Notes under the pieces: model-generated
The model's database searches: none
What the model saw: the letters and a program-made list of their open reading frames with translations, nothing else
Told to the model about the DNA's origin: nothing
Shown: positions 38,101 to 50,100 of the stretch, one piece after another
Numbering within the stretch: the first letter of the stretch is position 1
Layout: every line of letters starts with the position of its first letter
Position numbers and translations under genes: made by a program
Assembly: GCF_028583425.1 (NCBI RefSeq)
Contig: NC_072806.1
Location: forward strand, 39,602,001-39,666,000
DNA from: Eublepharis macularius
Lineage: Eukaryota > Chordata > Lepidosauria > Squamata > Eublepharidae
Direction: 5' to 3'
DNA length: 64,000 nt

Positions 38101-41100
38101 TATACCAAGGAGCTGCCTAAAGGCAGTAAAACAGGATCAATTATAGGTCAGTGTCTCCACACACCCCACCAGTGGGACGGAGAGGCCTTTAGAAGTTTTG
38201 GCATACATCACCTGGGAAGAAGGGAAGGGGAGAAAAGAACTCAGTTCAGTCTCTGTGTTAAATCCAAGGTCAGGTTCTCGGGCTTCGGCAAGAACTTGTA
38301 ACCAAAACACCTTGCCTGGAAGATAAGCAGTTAGTAACAAAGCAACAGACCTCTGGTTCCACTCTGCACGGACTCAGGGGCACTACAGCACAATACTACA
38401 TCACAATACACCTGAAGCATGGCAGATATGCTGGAGGCATATCTGACATTCTGCCCCTGCAAAGAACTGTCCAGCTCATGGCTTCTCCGGGTACTTTCTG
38501 TGAAACTGGCATACCAATCTAGGGGCATTAACATCAGAAAACTTAACCCATTCTATATAACTCTTGTCAAAATGAGTCCATTGAATTAAGTAATACAGCT
38601 CTCCATGTTTCAATTTAGATTCCAAGATAGCCTCCACTTCGTGGTGAGGTTGCCCGTCCACGATGAGAGGGGGGTGGAATCCCAGGTTCCGGGTGCCACA
38701 CATCAGGTAGCGGTGCTTTCTTCAAGAGGCTGAAATGGAATACAGGGTGGACATGTTTTAAGTTCTTTGGCAATTTAAGTTCCACAGTCACTTCATTTAT
38801 CACTCTGAGGAACTCAAAAGGCCCCAAATATATCCACCCTAGTTTTTTACTCGGTTGCTCCCCCCGCAGATTTTTTTTAGAAACGTAGACCTTGTCCCCC
38901 ACTTTCAGTTCCCAGGGGGAGCGCTTTCAATCAGTTTGCTTTTTGTAATCTTCTATGGCTTTGTCCACCGTTTGCTTAATCAACTCCCACTGGCTGGTTA
39001 GCTTAGTCCACCATTCAGTCAGGTCCCCCCCCTTTGGTTGGAGTTGGGTTACTTATAAAGGGCATCATTTTGCCTTCAAACCCCTGGGCGATTTTGAAGG
39101 GGGAGGCTCCTGTGGAGCTGTGGACACTGTTATTGTAACAATATTCTGTGAAAACCAAAAAGTCGGTCCAATCACTCTGCTGATAATTAACATAACACCT
39201 TAGAAATTGCTCAAACACCTGATTAACCCTTTCGGTTTGTCCATCAGTCTCGGGATGATAGACTGTTCTATCCCCACCACTTGCATCAGCGCCTTCCAAA
39301 ATTTGGCCACAAACTGTGATCCTCGGTCAGATATTACTTTATCAGGGAAAGTAATACAGCTCTTTTTCCTCCCTCTCCGTGAGATCAGGCAGTGCCACTT
39401 TGGCTTTAGCTGGGAGGGGCTGTGGTCACTAGGCAACAGGGGATATGAGGTGCATAGGGCTAATTTGACAGCAGACACTTCCTTGTCCCACACCGCCCAA
39501 TGGTGTCCCGCCTCTGAAAATGTTTTAGATTAATAAGCGCAGGGATGCAATTTCCCTTCATCCTCCTCCTGTAGGATCACCCCCCCCCCCCCATTGCAAT
39601 GTCACTGGCATCCACTTGTACCACAAATTTATGATTCTCATCAGAGTGGCACAGGACCAGCTCCGATATGAACAACCACTTTAAGTTCTCAAAAGCTTCC
39701 TGGCACTCTCCTGTCCAGGCTAACTTAGCGCTAGGCTTTGTCCCTTGGGGCCCCTTCCCCTTTGTTTTCAGTAAGTCTGTTAATGGTAGTGAAATCTGTG
39801 CAAAGTTCTTTATGAAGGGTTGGTAAAAATTGGCAAACCCCAGAAATGATTGCAATTGCCTTCTAGTTTTGGGGGCTTCCCATTCAACTACAGCTCGGAC
39901 CTTGGCGGGGTCCATCCCCAACCCCTGGCCAGACACTTGATATCCCCAAAAGTCCAGCTTCTTCTTGTGAAACTCGCATTTGGACAGTTTAACAGGTAGC
40001 TGGTGAGCATGCAGGGTTTTCAACACCTCCCGCACCAATTTCACATGAGAATCATAAACTTGTGAATGCAATAACACGTCACCTAGGTAAACAACCACCC
40101 CTTTGTGAAGAACCTCATTAATCAAATTCATAAAACCCCCAGGAGCCCCTTGTAATCTGAAAGGCATCACTAAGTACTTGTGCTGTCCCAAAGGGGTGTT
40201 GAACGCTATTTTCCACTCATCTCCTTCTCTTATCCGTACTCTAAGCATCCTGCAAGTCCAACTTAGAAAAGATCTTTCCTTGAGCCACTACTCCCAACAA
40301 GTCTCTGATGATGGGGGAGGGGGTAGGCATTAGACATTGATACCGCATTGATCCTCCTGTAGTCAGTGCACAGTCTCAATCCCCCATCCTTTTTCTTGCG
40401 GAATAATTCTGGAGCAGCATGGGGAGAGTTTGCTGGTCTAATAAAGCCTCTTTCCAAATTCTTATCAATGAACTTCTGTAGCTCCGCTCGCTTACCCGGG
40501 CTCATGGAGCAGAGCTTTCCCTTCGGCAGCTTCTGCCCGGGGATTAACTTGATAGGACAGTCCATTGCCCGGTGAGGAGAGAGTTCATCTGCTTCCTTTT
40601 CATCAAACACTTGTCTTAAGTCTCTTTACTCGGGGGGAATCTGCTCCATCTCGTCCCTGGTTAGCAAAACAGTCTCAGGGATTGCAGGAGCTGTCTTTCC
40701 CCATCTCACATCCCACACATGGTTGTGACACTCTTCCCCTGGGAAGCAGAGCTCTCCTGCTTGCCAACGTACATAGGGGTCATAATCACACAGCCAGCGT
40801 ATTCCCAACACCAAAGGAAATTTAGTAGCAGCGCTGACTACAAAAGCCTGGGTTTCCCAGTGGTTCCCCATCCCCAATAAGCTCAGAATAAGCTCAGAAT
40901 AAGGAGTCCCTTTCATTCTTTATGTTAAAATTTTCTTTATTTAAACTATAAACTACACACCACAACACAATAAACAACAAACATAGAGAACAAGAAAAAA
41001 CACAATTCTAAACATAACACACTAACAATACATATATCTATAAAATTAAGAGGAAAAGAAAACAAAAAACAAAAAACCCCTAAATTACACTACAAGTTGA

Positions 41101-44100
41101 GTTCAGATTTTCTCCGCAACAAGTATATATCATTTCTAGAGTCCCACTTATTCTAAATTAGTCACAAAACCCCTCTTTTTTCTATTGTTCCTGTTTTTTA
41201 ATCCATAAATCCAGATGTCAACAAATCCTTGTTATCCATTTCATGCAAAAAGTCTATTAACAGTTTCCATTCAGTCAAGAAGTTAACTAATGTCCTTTCT
41301 CTAATTAATGCAGTAAGTTTTGCCATTAACACAAACTCCAAAACTTTTGTTAACCATTCCTCCACCATTCCTTGTAGTTTTCCACTTTTGTGCATAAAGT
41401 ACGCTTGCTGCTGTAATAAAGTATAAGAACAGTGTTCTAAAACTTTTTTCCAACTGGCTGTCCATTATTCCCAACAGAAAAGTCTCTGGTTTCATCTTAA
41501 GTTTAATCTTCAAAATCTTCTGAATCAATTATTGTATCTGCAACCAAAACCTCTTTGCTTTCTTACATGTCCACCACATATGAAAAAATGCCCCATCTTG
41601 TTTAGCACATTTCCAACATATATTTGACACCCCCTTATACATTCTAGCCAATTTTTCAGGAGTCATATACCAACGACAGATCATTTTGTAAAAATTTTCT
41701 TTAATATTGGAGCTTAATGTAAGGAGTCCCTTTCCATCCATTTGCTCAAATACAATGAGCAGGGATAGTCTTATCCCGTCTAGCCCTGGCCCCGTCACCA
41801 ATGCTGGGGCTATTATGTCTCTAGTACATCCTGAGTCAATTAAGGCTCTCACTCGGATGTGGGTCTCTCTCCAAGGGTTCACTAAAGGAACTAACAAATA
41901 GTTACTATTTGCAGCAGCTTGACAACTTGATCTCAGTTCTCGATCTCACGAACGAGTTTAATCCACCCCAGCAGGGTTCATGGGTCATCTTGCACCACCG
42001 CTTTCACCACTAGGTCTGGATGCCTGAGGTCATCTATCTCTTCCCAGAGGGCACGCATCTCCTTGCGGGAATCTTGGGGAGGTTTGGTCTTATCCAGGTC
42101 ATCTTCCTCCTCCTTGGTCGACCCGGTACTGTCTCCTCCCTGCTCATCCCCCACTGGGGTTGAGGTATCATCCTCTGGGATGGCAGGGGGATCCCCCAGA
42201 TTCAGTCTGAATAATTGTCCCCTCCGCTGTAGTCTCCAGTCCCACTCGCTGTGAGCGCCGGCCCTGCACAGGGTCCATCCTCTAGGGGTTGCTGTCAACC
42301 AGTTCAGGTAGCTGCTCCCATACTTGGGGCATGCTCCGAGTCCCATTGGTGCATCGGCACCATACCCGCACAGCTGTGCAGGGCTTGTTGGTAGTCTCTC
42401 GGGCTTCTCATGAATTCCTTTGTCCACTTCATCTGCCATGGTGCAGGTAGCGAGATTCAGGATTCCGAAGGAAACTCGGAGATTCCAGTCAAAATGTCAG
42501 GTCTTACCAGGTACTTCCCCAAACACTTTACTACATCACTCTGGAGTATGGGTTAAAGAGGTCTTATTAAGGAAAGATACCAGTATCAAGAAGCTGTTAT
42601 AATGGAAATTGACTGGAATGCCTAAAGGCAGGAAAACAGGATCAATTATAGGTCAGTGTCTCCACCACCACCCCTCCAGTGGGAAGGAGAGGCCTTTAGA
42701 AGTTTTGGCGTGCATTGCCTGGGAAGAAGGGAGGGGGAGAAAAGAGCTCAGGTCAGTCTCTGTGTTAAGTTCAAGGTCAGGTTCTCAGGATTCGGCAGGA
42801 ACTCGTAACCAGAACACCTTGCCTGGAAGATAATCAGTTAGTAACAAAGCAACAGACCTCTAGTTCCATTCTGCACAGACTCTGAGGCACTACAGCACAA
42901 AACTACATCACAGTATACCTGAAGCATGGCTGTTGGGCCTGTTGAGAAAGCCCTGGAGTATTCTGGGCAACGTGGAGTTTTCCCAAACACCCCTTCCCCC
43001 GCCCGAGATTGCTTCAGATAGGGAAAATGTTGCAAGATGGGGGAAGATGTGCTGTGGTCCCAATCCGAAATGTGTACTGCTTACTTAGGTGCAGTATCAG
43101 TATTATAATTAAAAGATGGATTTGGTTCATGCTTCACATAAGATGAACAAGTAGTTTATTGAAAAGTTGTCAAAAATGGTGATGAAAACTGAATACTTTT
43201 AGATTTACATGCTTCTTCAGCGGGGCCACATTCTTCTTCCGAAAACAGAAATTCACATTGGGAAGAATGTTGATTCAAAATCCACCCCACCCCCCAATCT
43301 CAGAAAAGATCCACGCCATTTTTATGAAATGCTCAGAAGGTCATCAATGTAACTTCAGTTAGCAGCAGCTCATTTCAGAAGAATTTCTAGCGGTCTCTCT
43401 CTCTCCTTCCCTCTGTTGCAGTTATGTTTGGGAACATTTAGATGTTGGCTACGTTCAAGGAATGTGTGACCTTTTGGCCCCTCTGATGGTTATACTTGAC
43501 AAGGGTAAGAAGACCCAAATATTTCTTTTCCTAATTAAGCCATTTTCCACCTGTGTTCTGGGGCTGCCCTGGACTTCCTCAGAAGCTTACTGTAGGGCCA
43601 GGCAGGGTGGAAACCAGATAGGCCGAGCGAGACATTTTGAATAGGGGCTTGATATCGGTAGCTTAGAAAACTTCTTCCAGCTTTATGGAAGCTGCTTTAC
43701 AAAGGAATTTTGATTTCAGGAGCAGATTAACCTACAACTAAAGCTTTTGTTGTAAGTTAATCAGGAGGGGCCAATTGACATCTACATGACTGCAAAAAAG
43801 GCTATTTTGATTTTGGTGTGATATTGAGCAGAGAATGTAAAAGGAGTGAAAACATTTAAAATTGCTTCTGTTCCTCTCAGTGTGGGGGAGATTTTCTAGA
43901 TTAATTTGCAAATTTCCTTTACAAAGTCACCTATTGTGTGGCTTTGTTACAATTTCTGTTCCTTATGATTTAATATCCCCATTAGTTGCCTGAAAAATAT
44001 GTTTTAAAAAGGACATTTTTGATATTGCTCGAGGGTCCCTTCACATTCCCATCTGTCTGTCTCGGGTCCCTTACAGATGAATTGGCGTACAGCTGCTTCA

Positions 44101-47100
44101 CTCACCTGATGAAAAGAATGAGCCAAAACTTCCCCAATGGGGGGGCCATGGATACCCATTTTGCCAACATGCGGTCCCTTATCCAGGTAGGTCCTGCAAG
44201 TGGCAGGTGGCAGAATGACGGTATTACGCAGGCGAGCTCCGGGTCTTGATTTCTTGATATGAAACTATCATTTGTCCTGTAAACCTGGTGACCCAGTGGC
44301 TTCGGTTCTGGCCTGGTTTGTGCCTGTCCCTCTTTCCCCTTCAGATACCCCTGCTCCTTTTTGTATTTACTTACTTACTTCACTTGTATTCTTCCTTTCT
44401 CCCCAATAGGGACCCCAAGTAGCTTACAACGTTCTCTTCTCTTCCATTTTATCCTAACAACAACCCTGTGAGGTAGGTTAGGCTGGGACTGTGTGACTGA
44501 CCCAGAAAGCTTCCATGGCAGGGTGGAAATTCAAACCTGGGTCTCCCAGATCCTCGTCTGATACTAACCACTAGGAAACACTACCTCTTCATTGTCGGTC
44601 TTCTGTGCATTCCCACATGGGACTGTGCTTGCGCAGGCCTACCAGCTAGAGTATTTGTAGCTATTTTTTTAACCACTAGAGGGTGCTCAACGCCTCCCAG
44701 AGCACAGGCGTGGCTGTTTCCCCCCCAAAAAACAGCGTCTACCCAGGAGGCACGGTGCCCTCTGCCGCTGCTTTGAGAGGTTCGGTAGCTGGAGCGTTCT
44801 TCCTTCGGGAGTTTTTTCTTCGGCCTTATCTAGGAATTTTACTGAAGTCATGGCTGAGAAAGCTTTATTTAAACGTTGTTCTAAATGCAACTTTAAGATG
44901 GCTAAGATGGATGGGCATTCTCTGTGCCTTCTTTGCCTTGGCGAGGGGCATAATGATCAGGCTTGCAAGATTTGCCGGGCTTTCACCCCAAAAGCGAGGG
45001 CAGAGAGGTCCTCTCATTTGAAGGCGGCACTTTGGAAGAAGGCCATGGCTGTGGAGAGCCCGAAGCTTACGACTGTGGAGCCTCCCCCAGTTGAAAGCTC
45101 CGCAGGACAGTCGGATCCACCCCCGCCCCCGCCACCCCAACCGTCTCAGTGGGAACTGTCTCCTGCGCGGAACCGAACGCCCTCAAGAGAACCGACGAGT
45201 CAGTCCAACTCAGGTCGGCACCGTAAGCGACTGTCGGAGCCAAGATCTCCTGCACGCTTGGATCCGCAGACGGTGAAGAATCATCATTTGAAGCCAACAG
45301 ATTCGACTCATTAACCACCCCCGACACCCACTCCGGTACAGGCTCAGGCCTTGAGCTTGGCATCAGAACCGACCATGTTGGAACCACTGAGGAAGGAAAA
45401 GGCTAAAACCAAGCCCTGCTCCAGCAAGGGCTCGAGTGAAGTGGAGCCTACAACTTTCAGATCTGGAGGTGGTGCAATTTCCAAGGACCACCTTACTGAG
45501 GTCCAAATCGAATCGAATACCTTTATTGGCATAACAAGACATACATATGCACAGTCAGCAAGGAGACAAAGAGAAACATCCCTTGTCCCATCACTTAAAC
45601 CATTCCTCTCCTCTTTGATGCACAACAAAGAAATTTAGCCACAGACTCAATGATCTCAGGGTTATGTGTAGATAGTAAAAGACGTGTCTTACTGTCATCC
45701 AATTGACCTTCATGATTTTGAAGCAAAGGTTATAGATAAACGGCGTGAATATCACAATACAATAAGCAGTACAGGAGAACATGTTCAGTACTTTCTATAT
45801 CCCTCAAGCCACAGGCACAATACCTTGTGGAGTAAGGAATTTTCTTAAACCTCCCATGCAGTACCACAGAAGGAAGAACGTTAAAGTGCGCTAACATAAA
45901 TGCTCTCCGGTGGTAAGGGGAAGTCAAACAAGAAAAGTACTCTGCCAAAGAACCATTAGAGGATTCTGAGGTCCAAATCGTCTTCTGTGACATTCTCAAT
46001 GGAGGAAGGGGAGATCTTGAGAGACAAGCCGTGTAGGCAACGCAGCCACCATTCCCGCTCTGAACAAAGTTACTCTAATGGATGCTCCCCAAGATTCTAT
46101 CCAGATGTAGACCTAGGGGGGCCATTTCATGCGGAGTCTGTGTTCTCCAATGGCTCCTTGTATGAACTGTTAAGGCAACCCCATTCCATCCCCGAGTCTG
46201 CTATGTCCTATCGACTCCAAGACGTGGAACCTGTTCATTCTGGGGACGAGACAGGTGGCCCCTCCGATCAGTCCCCTGACGAGGCTCTGGGGGACTTGGG
46301 TGAGAACTCCCTTACTGAGGACTTCAGGTCCTACACTGAGCTGCTTCAGAGGATGGCCAAAGCACTCGAGATTGATATAACATCTCTGGACCCCAAGCCT
46401 AAGGACAAGATCCTGCGTTACCTGTATTTGGGGTCTGCCGCCGTGACCTTCCCTGTAATCAAGGGGTTTGTGGACCTCATAAATTCCCTGTGCAAGAAGC
46501 CTGCTTCCAACCCACCGTTGGCTAAGAAGATGAAGGTGCTCTATAAAACAAAGGACGATTTGTATCCTTTCCTCTCGGTGCATCCCCCTCCATCATGAAG
46601 AGATGCAGTCACGCCAAAAGCAAGGGTCGCACTCTGTGCCTTCAGACAAGGAAGAGAGGAAGCTGGACGCAATTGGGAGATATATCTACGTGTCAGCTGC
46701 ATCAGCCATCAAAATTTCCAATTACGCTGCAATGATGGCAGCTTATCAGATTTTTCTGTGGGGAAAGGCCGCGGCCTTCCACGACAGACTCCTAGAAGAC
46801 CAGAAATCACTGGCCAAGGTGATAAGGGATGAAGCCTTATGTCTAGCAAGGCAACAAGTGAACTAGCGGCCCTGTCGGCAGATCAGCCTTTCCAAGCATG
46901 GATACAGGGCTCGGTCGGGCTCCCAGCCTCAGCCCACCAAAGATCAACAGCAGAATGTGCCAAAACAATTTTGACTAGAGCGTGACTCTGAGCCAGTTTT
47001 TGAGGATAGGCTGAAAGTGTATTATGCAGCCTGGTCCCTCATAACCACTGATATTTGGGTTCTTAGTATTATTGAAAATAGTTATAAAATTGAGTTTTCT

Positions 47101-50100
47101 TACTTACTGTGTCTGAGTCTTCCTGGGCAATCATCTCCCAACGCACAGCTGGAACTCTTGGCCGAGTTGGTGGCGCTTATTAAGAAAGGGGCTGTGCAGC
47201 AGGTCTATGATGAACAGGAGCGTCAAGGCTTCTATTCAAATGTCTTCTTGTTGGAAAAGAAAGATGGGGGTTTTAGACCCATCCTAGATTTGTGTCAAAT
47301 CGATTAATAGAAGTACAGAAATTTAGAATGACTACGTTAGGAGTGGTTTTGACTTTACTACCCCCGAAAGTGTGGTTTGCAGTAATCGACCTAAAGGATG
47401 CATATTTCCACATCGCCATCCCTCCCTCCTATAGGAGGTATCTGATGTTTATGTGCATGGCCCTGATTTTGGAGTTCCTACTGGACTGCAGGACACTCTG
47501 TGTCATCTGTTAAAGTTTACCTAGCCGCAATCTTGGCTTTCCTCGCCCTGATTGACAGAAAGACTGTGTTTTCACATCATACCTCGAAGCTTTTCATGAA
47601 GGGCTTACTGAATCGTTTTCCCTTTATGGGGAGAATAGTTCCGCAGTGGTCCTTACAGCTAGTACTGTCTAAACTACTTTCCCATTCCTTTGAACCTTTG
47701 GCGACTTGCCATCTCAGGGAACTCTCCATGAAAGTGGCAACGTTGGTAGTAGTAACGTCTGCCAGGAGGGTTAGTGAACTAGCGGCCCTGTCGGCAGATC
47801 AGCCTTTCCTCAAGATTCATAATGAGACGCTTGTCCTGAGGCCCAGACTAGATTTTCTGCCTAAGATGGTGTCATGCTTCCACGTGACACAGGAGTTATC
47901 ACTCCTGGTGTTCTTCCCTAACCCTGAAACTGAGGCAGAGAGCTCAGCTTAGCTTAGATGTCAGGAGAGCTATTCTTTTTTATCTAGACCGTACTAAGGC
48001 CTTCCATATAGACAGGCAACTGTTTTGTTTGTTATGCAGAAAGGGAAAGGAGCGAGTGCTCAAACTATTGCATGGTGGTTTGTACAGACTATCAGACTCT
48101 GTTACAGGCATGCCAACTTACCTTGTCTGTTGGGTATCCATGCACATTCCATGAGGTTGCAGGCAACGGTGATGGCGTTCCTGAGAGTAGTCCCTCTGCT
48201 CGATATTTGCAGGGCAGCGACGTGGTCGGCGGCGGACATCTTCATGAGGCACTATGCCCTTGATGTTCTCAACAGACAGGAGACGACGGTGGGCACAGCT
48301 GTGCTGCAATCCATTTTTCGCTGAAGAGCGGTCTCCACCACCTAGGTGAGAAGCTTCGTAATCTCCCATGTGGGACTGCACAGAAGACTTACAACGAAAA
48401 CAGGGTTGCACTTACCTGTAACTGTTGTTCATGGTGGTCTTCTGTGCAGGCACACATGCCCTCCCTCTTTCCCCGCTGGCACTCTTCATGATGAGGAGTG
48501 TGGCGGCAAGAGGAGCTGGGGGCAGAGGGTGCCACACCTCCTGGGCAGAGGCTGTTTTCGGAGGGAAAACAGCCGTGCCTGCGCTCTGGGAGGTGTCGAG
48601 CGCCCTCTAGTGGTTAAAAATAGCTACAAATCCTCCGGCTGGTAGGCTTGTGCAAGCGCAGTCCCATGTGTGCCTGCACAGAAGACCTCCATGAACAACA
48701 GTTACAGTAAGTGCAACCCTGTTTTCTCTGTTCTGGCACCCATTCCACTTCCAGTGTCCATCAGTGTATCTGTCCATCCATCTCTGCTTTCACAGAGCAG
48801 ATGTGATTCTCCCCTCTTCCGTTTTATCCTCTTGCGAACTTTTGTGAGACCCACAACCAGTCACCCTGTGAGCTTCATAGCAAGGCTGGGATTTTGACCT
48901 GAGACTCTTTCATCTCCACTCCTTTCTCGTCACAGTCTGAGGCCCCACTTGTTCTATTCCACTAAGGATGAGTTGACCTTTTCTGTTTCTTTTTCCTACC
49001 CAAGATTCTGGATTCCGAACTTTTTGAACTAATGCATCAGAATGGTGACTACACTCACTTCTATTTCTGCTATCGCTGGTTCCTGCTGGATTTCAAACGA
49101 GGTGAGCTGGTGAGCCTCATGTTGTGTCTTCCTTATTTTTAATAAGATGTTATACCCCACTTCCTTTTTCACAACACAGGACTGCATTTGAAAGCTGAGG
49201 CTGTCTCCTACCCATGAGTATCACTTTCATAGCTCTTCAACAAGATCAATCCCTTGGTTTTTCCTGAATGTTTATAATGCTGGGGTCTCCCTGAGCAGGT
49301 GGATCTGGGGAGAGGCACCACAGAGAAGACCATGTGCCACACTTTAGCCAGCCTGAGTTCAGTCAGAAAGACTGCAGACAGGCGTGGCTCCTCTCGTGGA
49401 CTCGAATGGGCAGCTGAGCTTGCCAGAAGGTGCTCGCTAAGGTGTGCAGGGCCTGTGCCGTGGGACCAAAGGGTTTTAAATCCCCCACCCATAAAAATGA
49501 AATTGATGCTTTGGTTGGGCCTCCAGAATATGAACATCACAACTACGGTGGGTCTTGTTCTCCCCTTGTGCTTGCTCTACTTTGATTAAGCGACCGAGAA
49601 GGAAAACAGTCTCCTGTGATGATGTCAGAAGGCGCAGGGGATGCGAGTTCCCCACTTTTTCTGGTCACAGTGCTGTAGTGGGCGTGGTGCCTGGAGGAAA
49701 TAGGGGGAGTTTAGGGAGGCTGTCACAATGTCTTAATGCACTGGATGTGCCTCATAATATTGTTTATACATTTCTTAACTTGTACTTGGTAGTGAGAGAG
49801 GAAGTCCTTGTGGAAAAGAATTGTTGACATTGATTTGCTTAAGTAATTGGATGCTCTTTTTTGTAATGTTTGTTCCCTCTATTCAGAATTGTTGTACGAG
49901 GATGTATTTACAGTGTGGGAAGTTATTTGGGCAGCAAAGCACATCTCTTCAGAACATTTTGTCCTTTTCATTGCCTTAGCCCTGGTGGAGCTCTACCGAG
50001 AGATTATCCGTGATAACAACATGGATTTCACTGATATCATCAAGTTTTTTAATGGTAAGGAAGTGAAATTTAGCCAAGTTGGTCAGGCTGCTTTCAGGTT

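Larger units (their letters stand above)
37430..42930 (-). mobile_element. Ty3/gypsy chromovirus, defective, with both LTRs
   Basis: The order on the - strand is 5' LTR, gag-like frame, aspartic protease, reverse transcriptase, RNase H start, partial integrase, GPY/F-like module, chromodomain and 3' LTR. This is the domain order of chromodomain-bearing gypsy elements. It is broken by frameshifts, a large deletion between RNase H and the integrase core, a substituted catalytic box and an L1 insertion. It lies opposite to SGSM2 in intron 15. Confidence 0.93.
44597..48725 (+). mobile_element. DIRS-type retrotransposon, defective, with inverted repeats and internal complementary region
   Basis: DIRS elements code for gag, RT/RNase H, often a methyltransferase and a tyrosine recombinase, and replicate through a circle without leaving a target duplication. 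This copy has inverted terminal repeats at 44597-44768 and 48521-48687, a right-end extension to 48725, an internal complementary region at 48363-48458, gag-like frames, a short RT remnant and a tyrosine recombinase with its catalytic residues. Most of RT and RNase H is missing. A LINE fragment interrupts gag. Confidence 0.93.
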
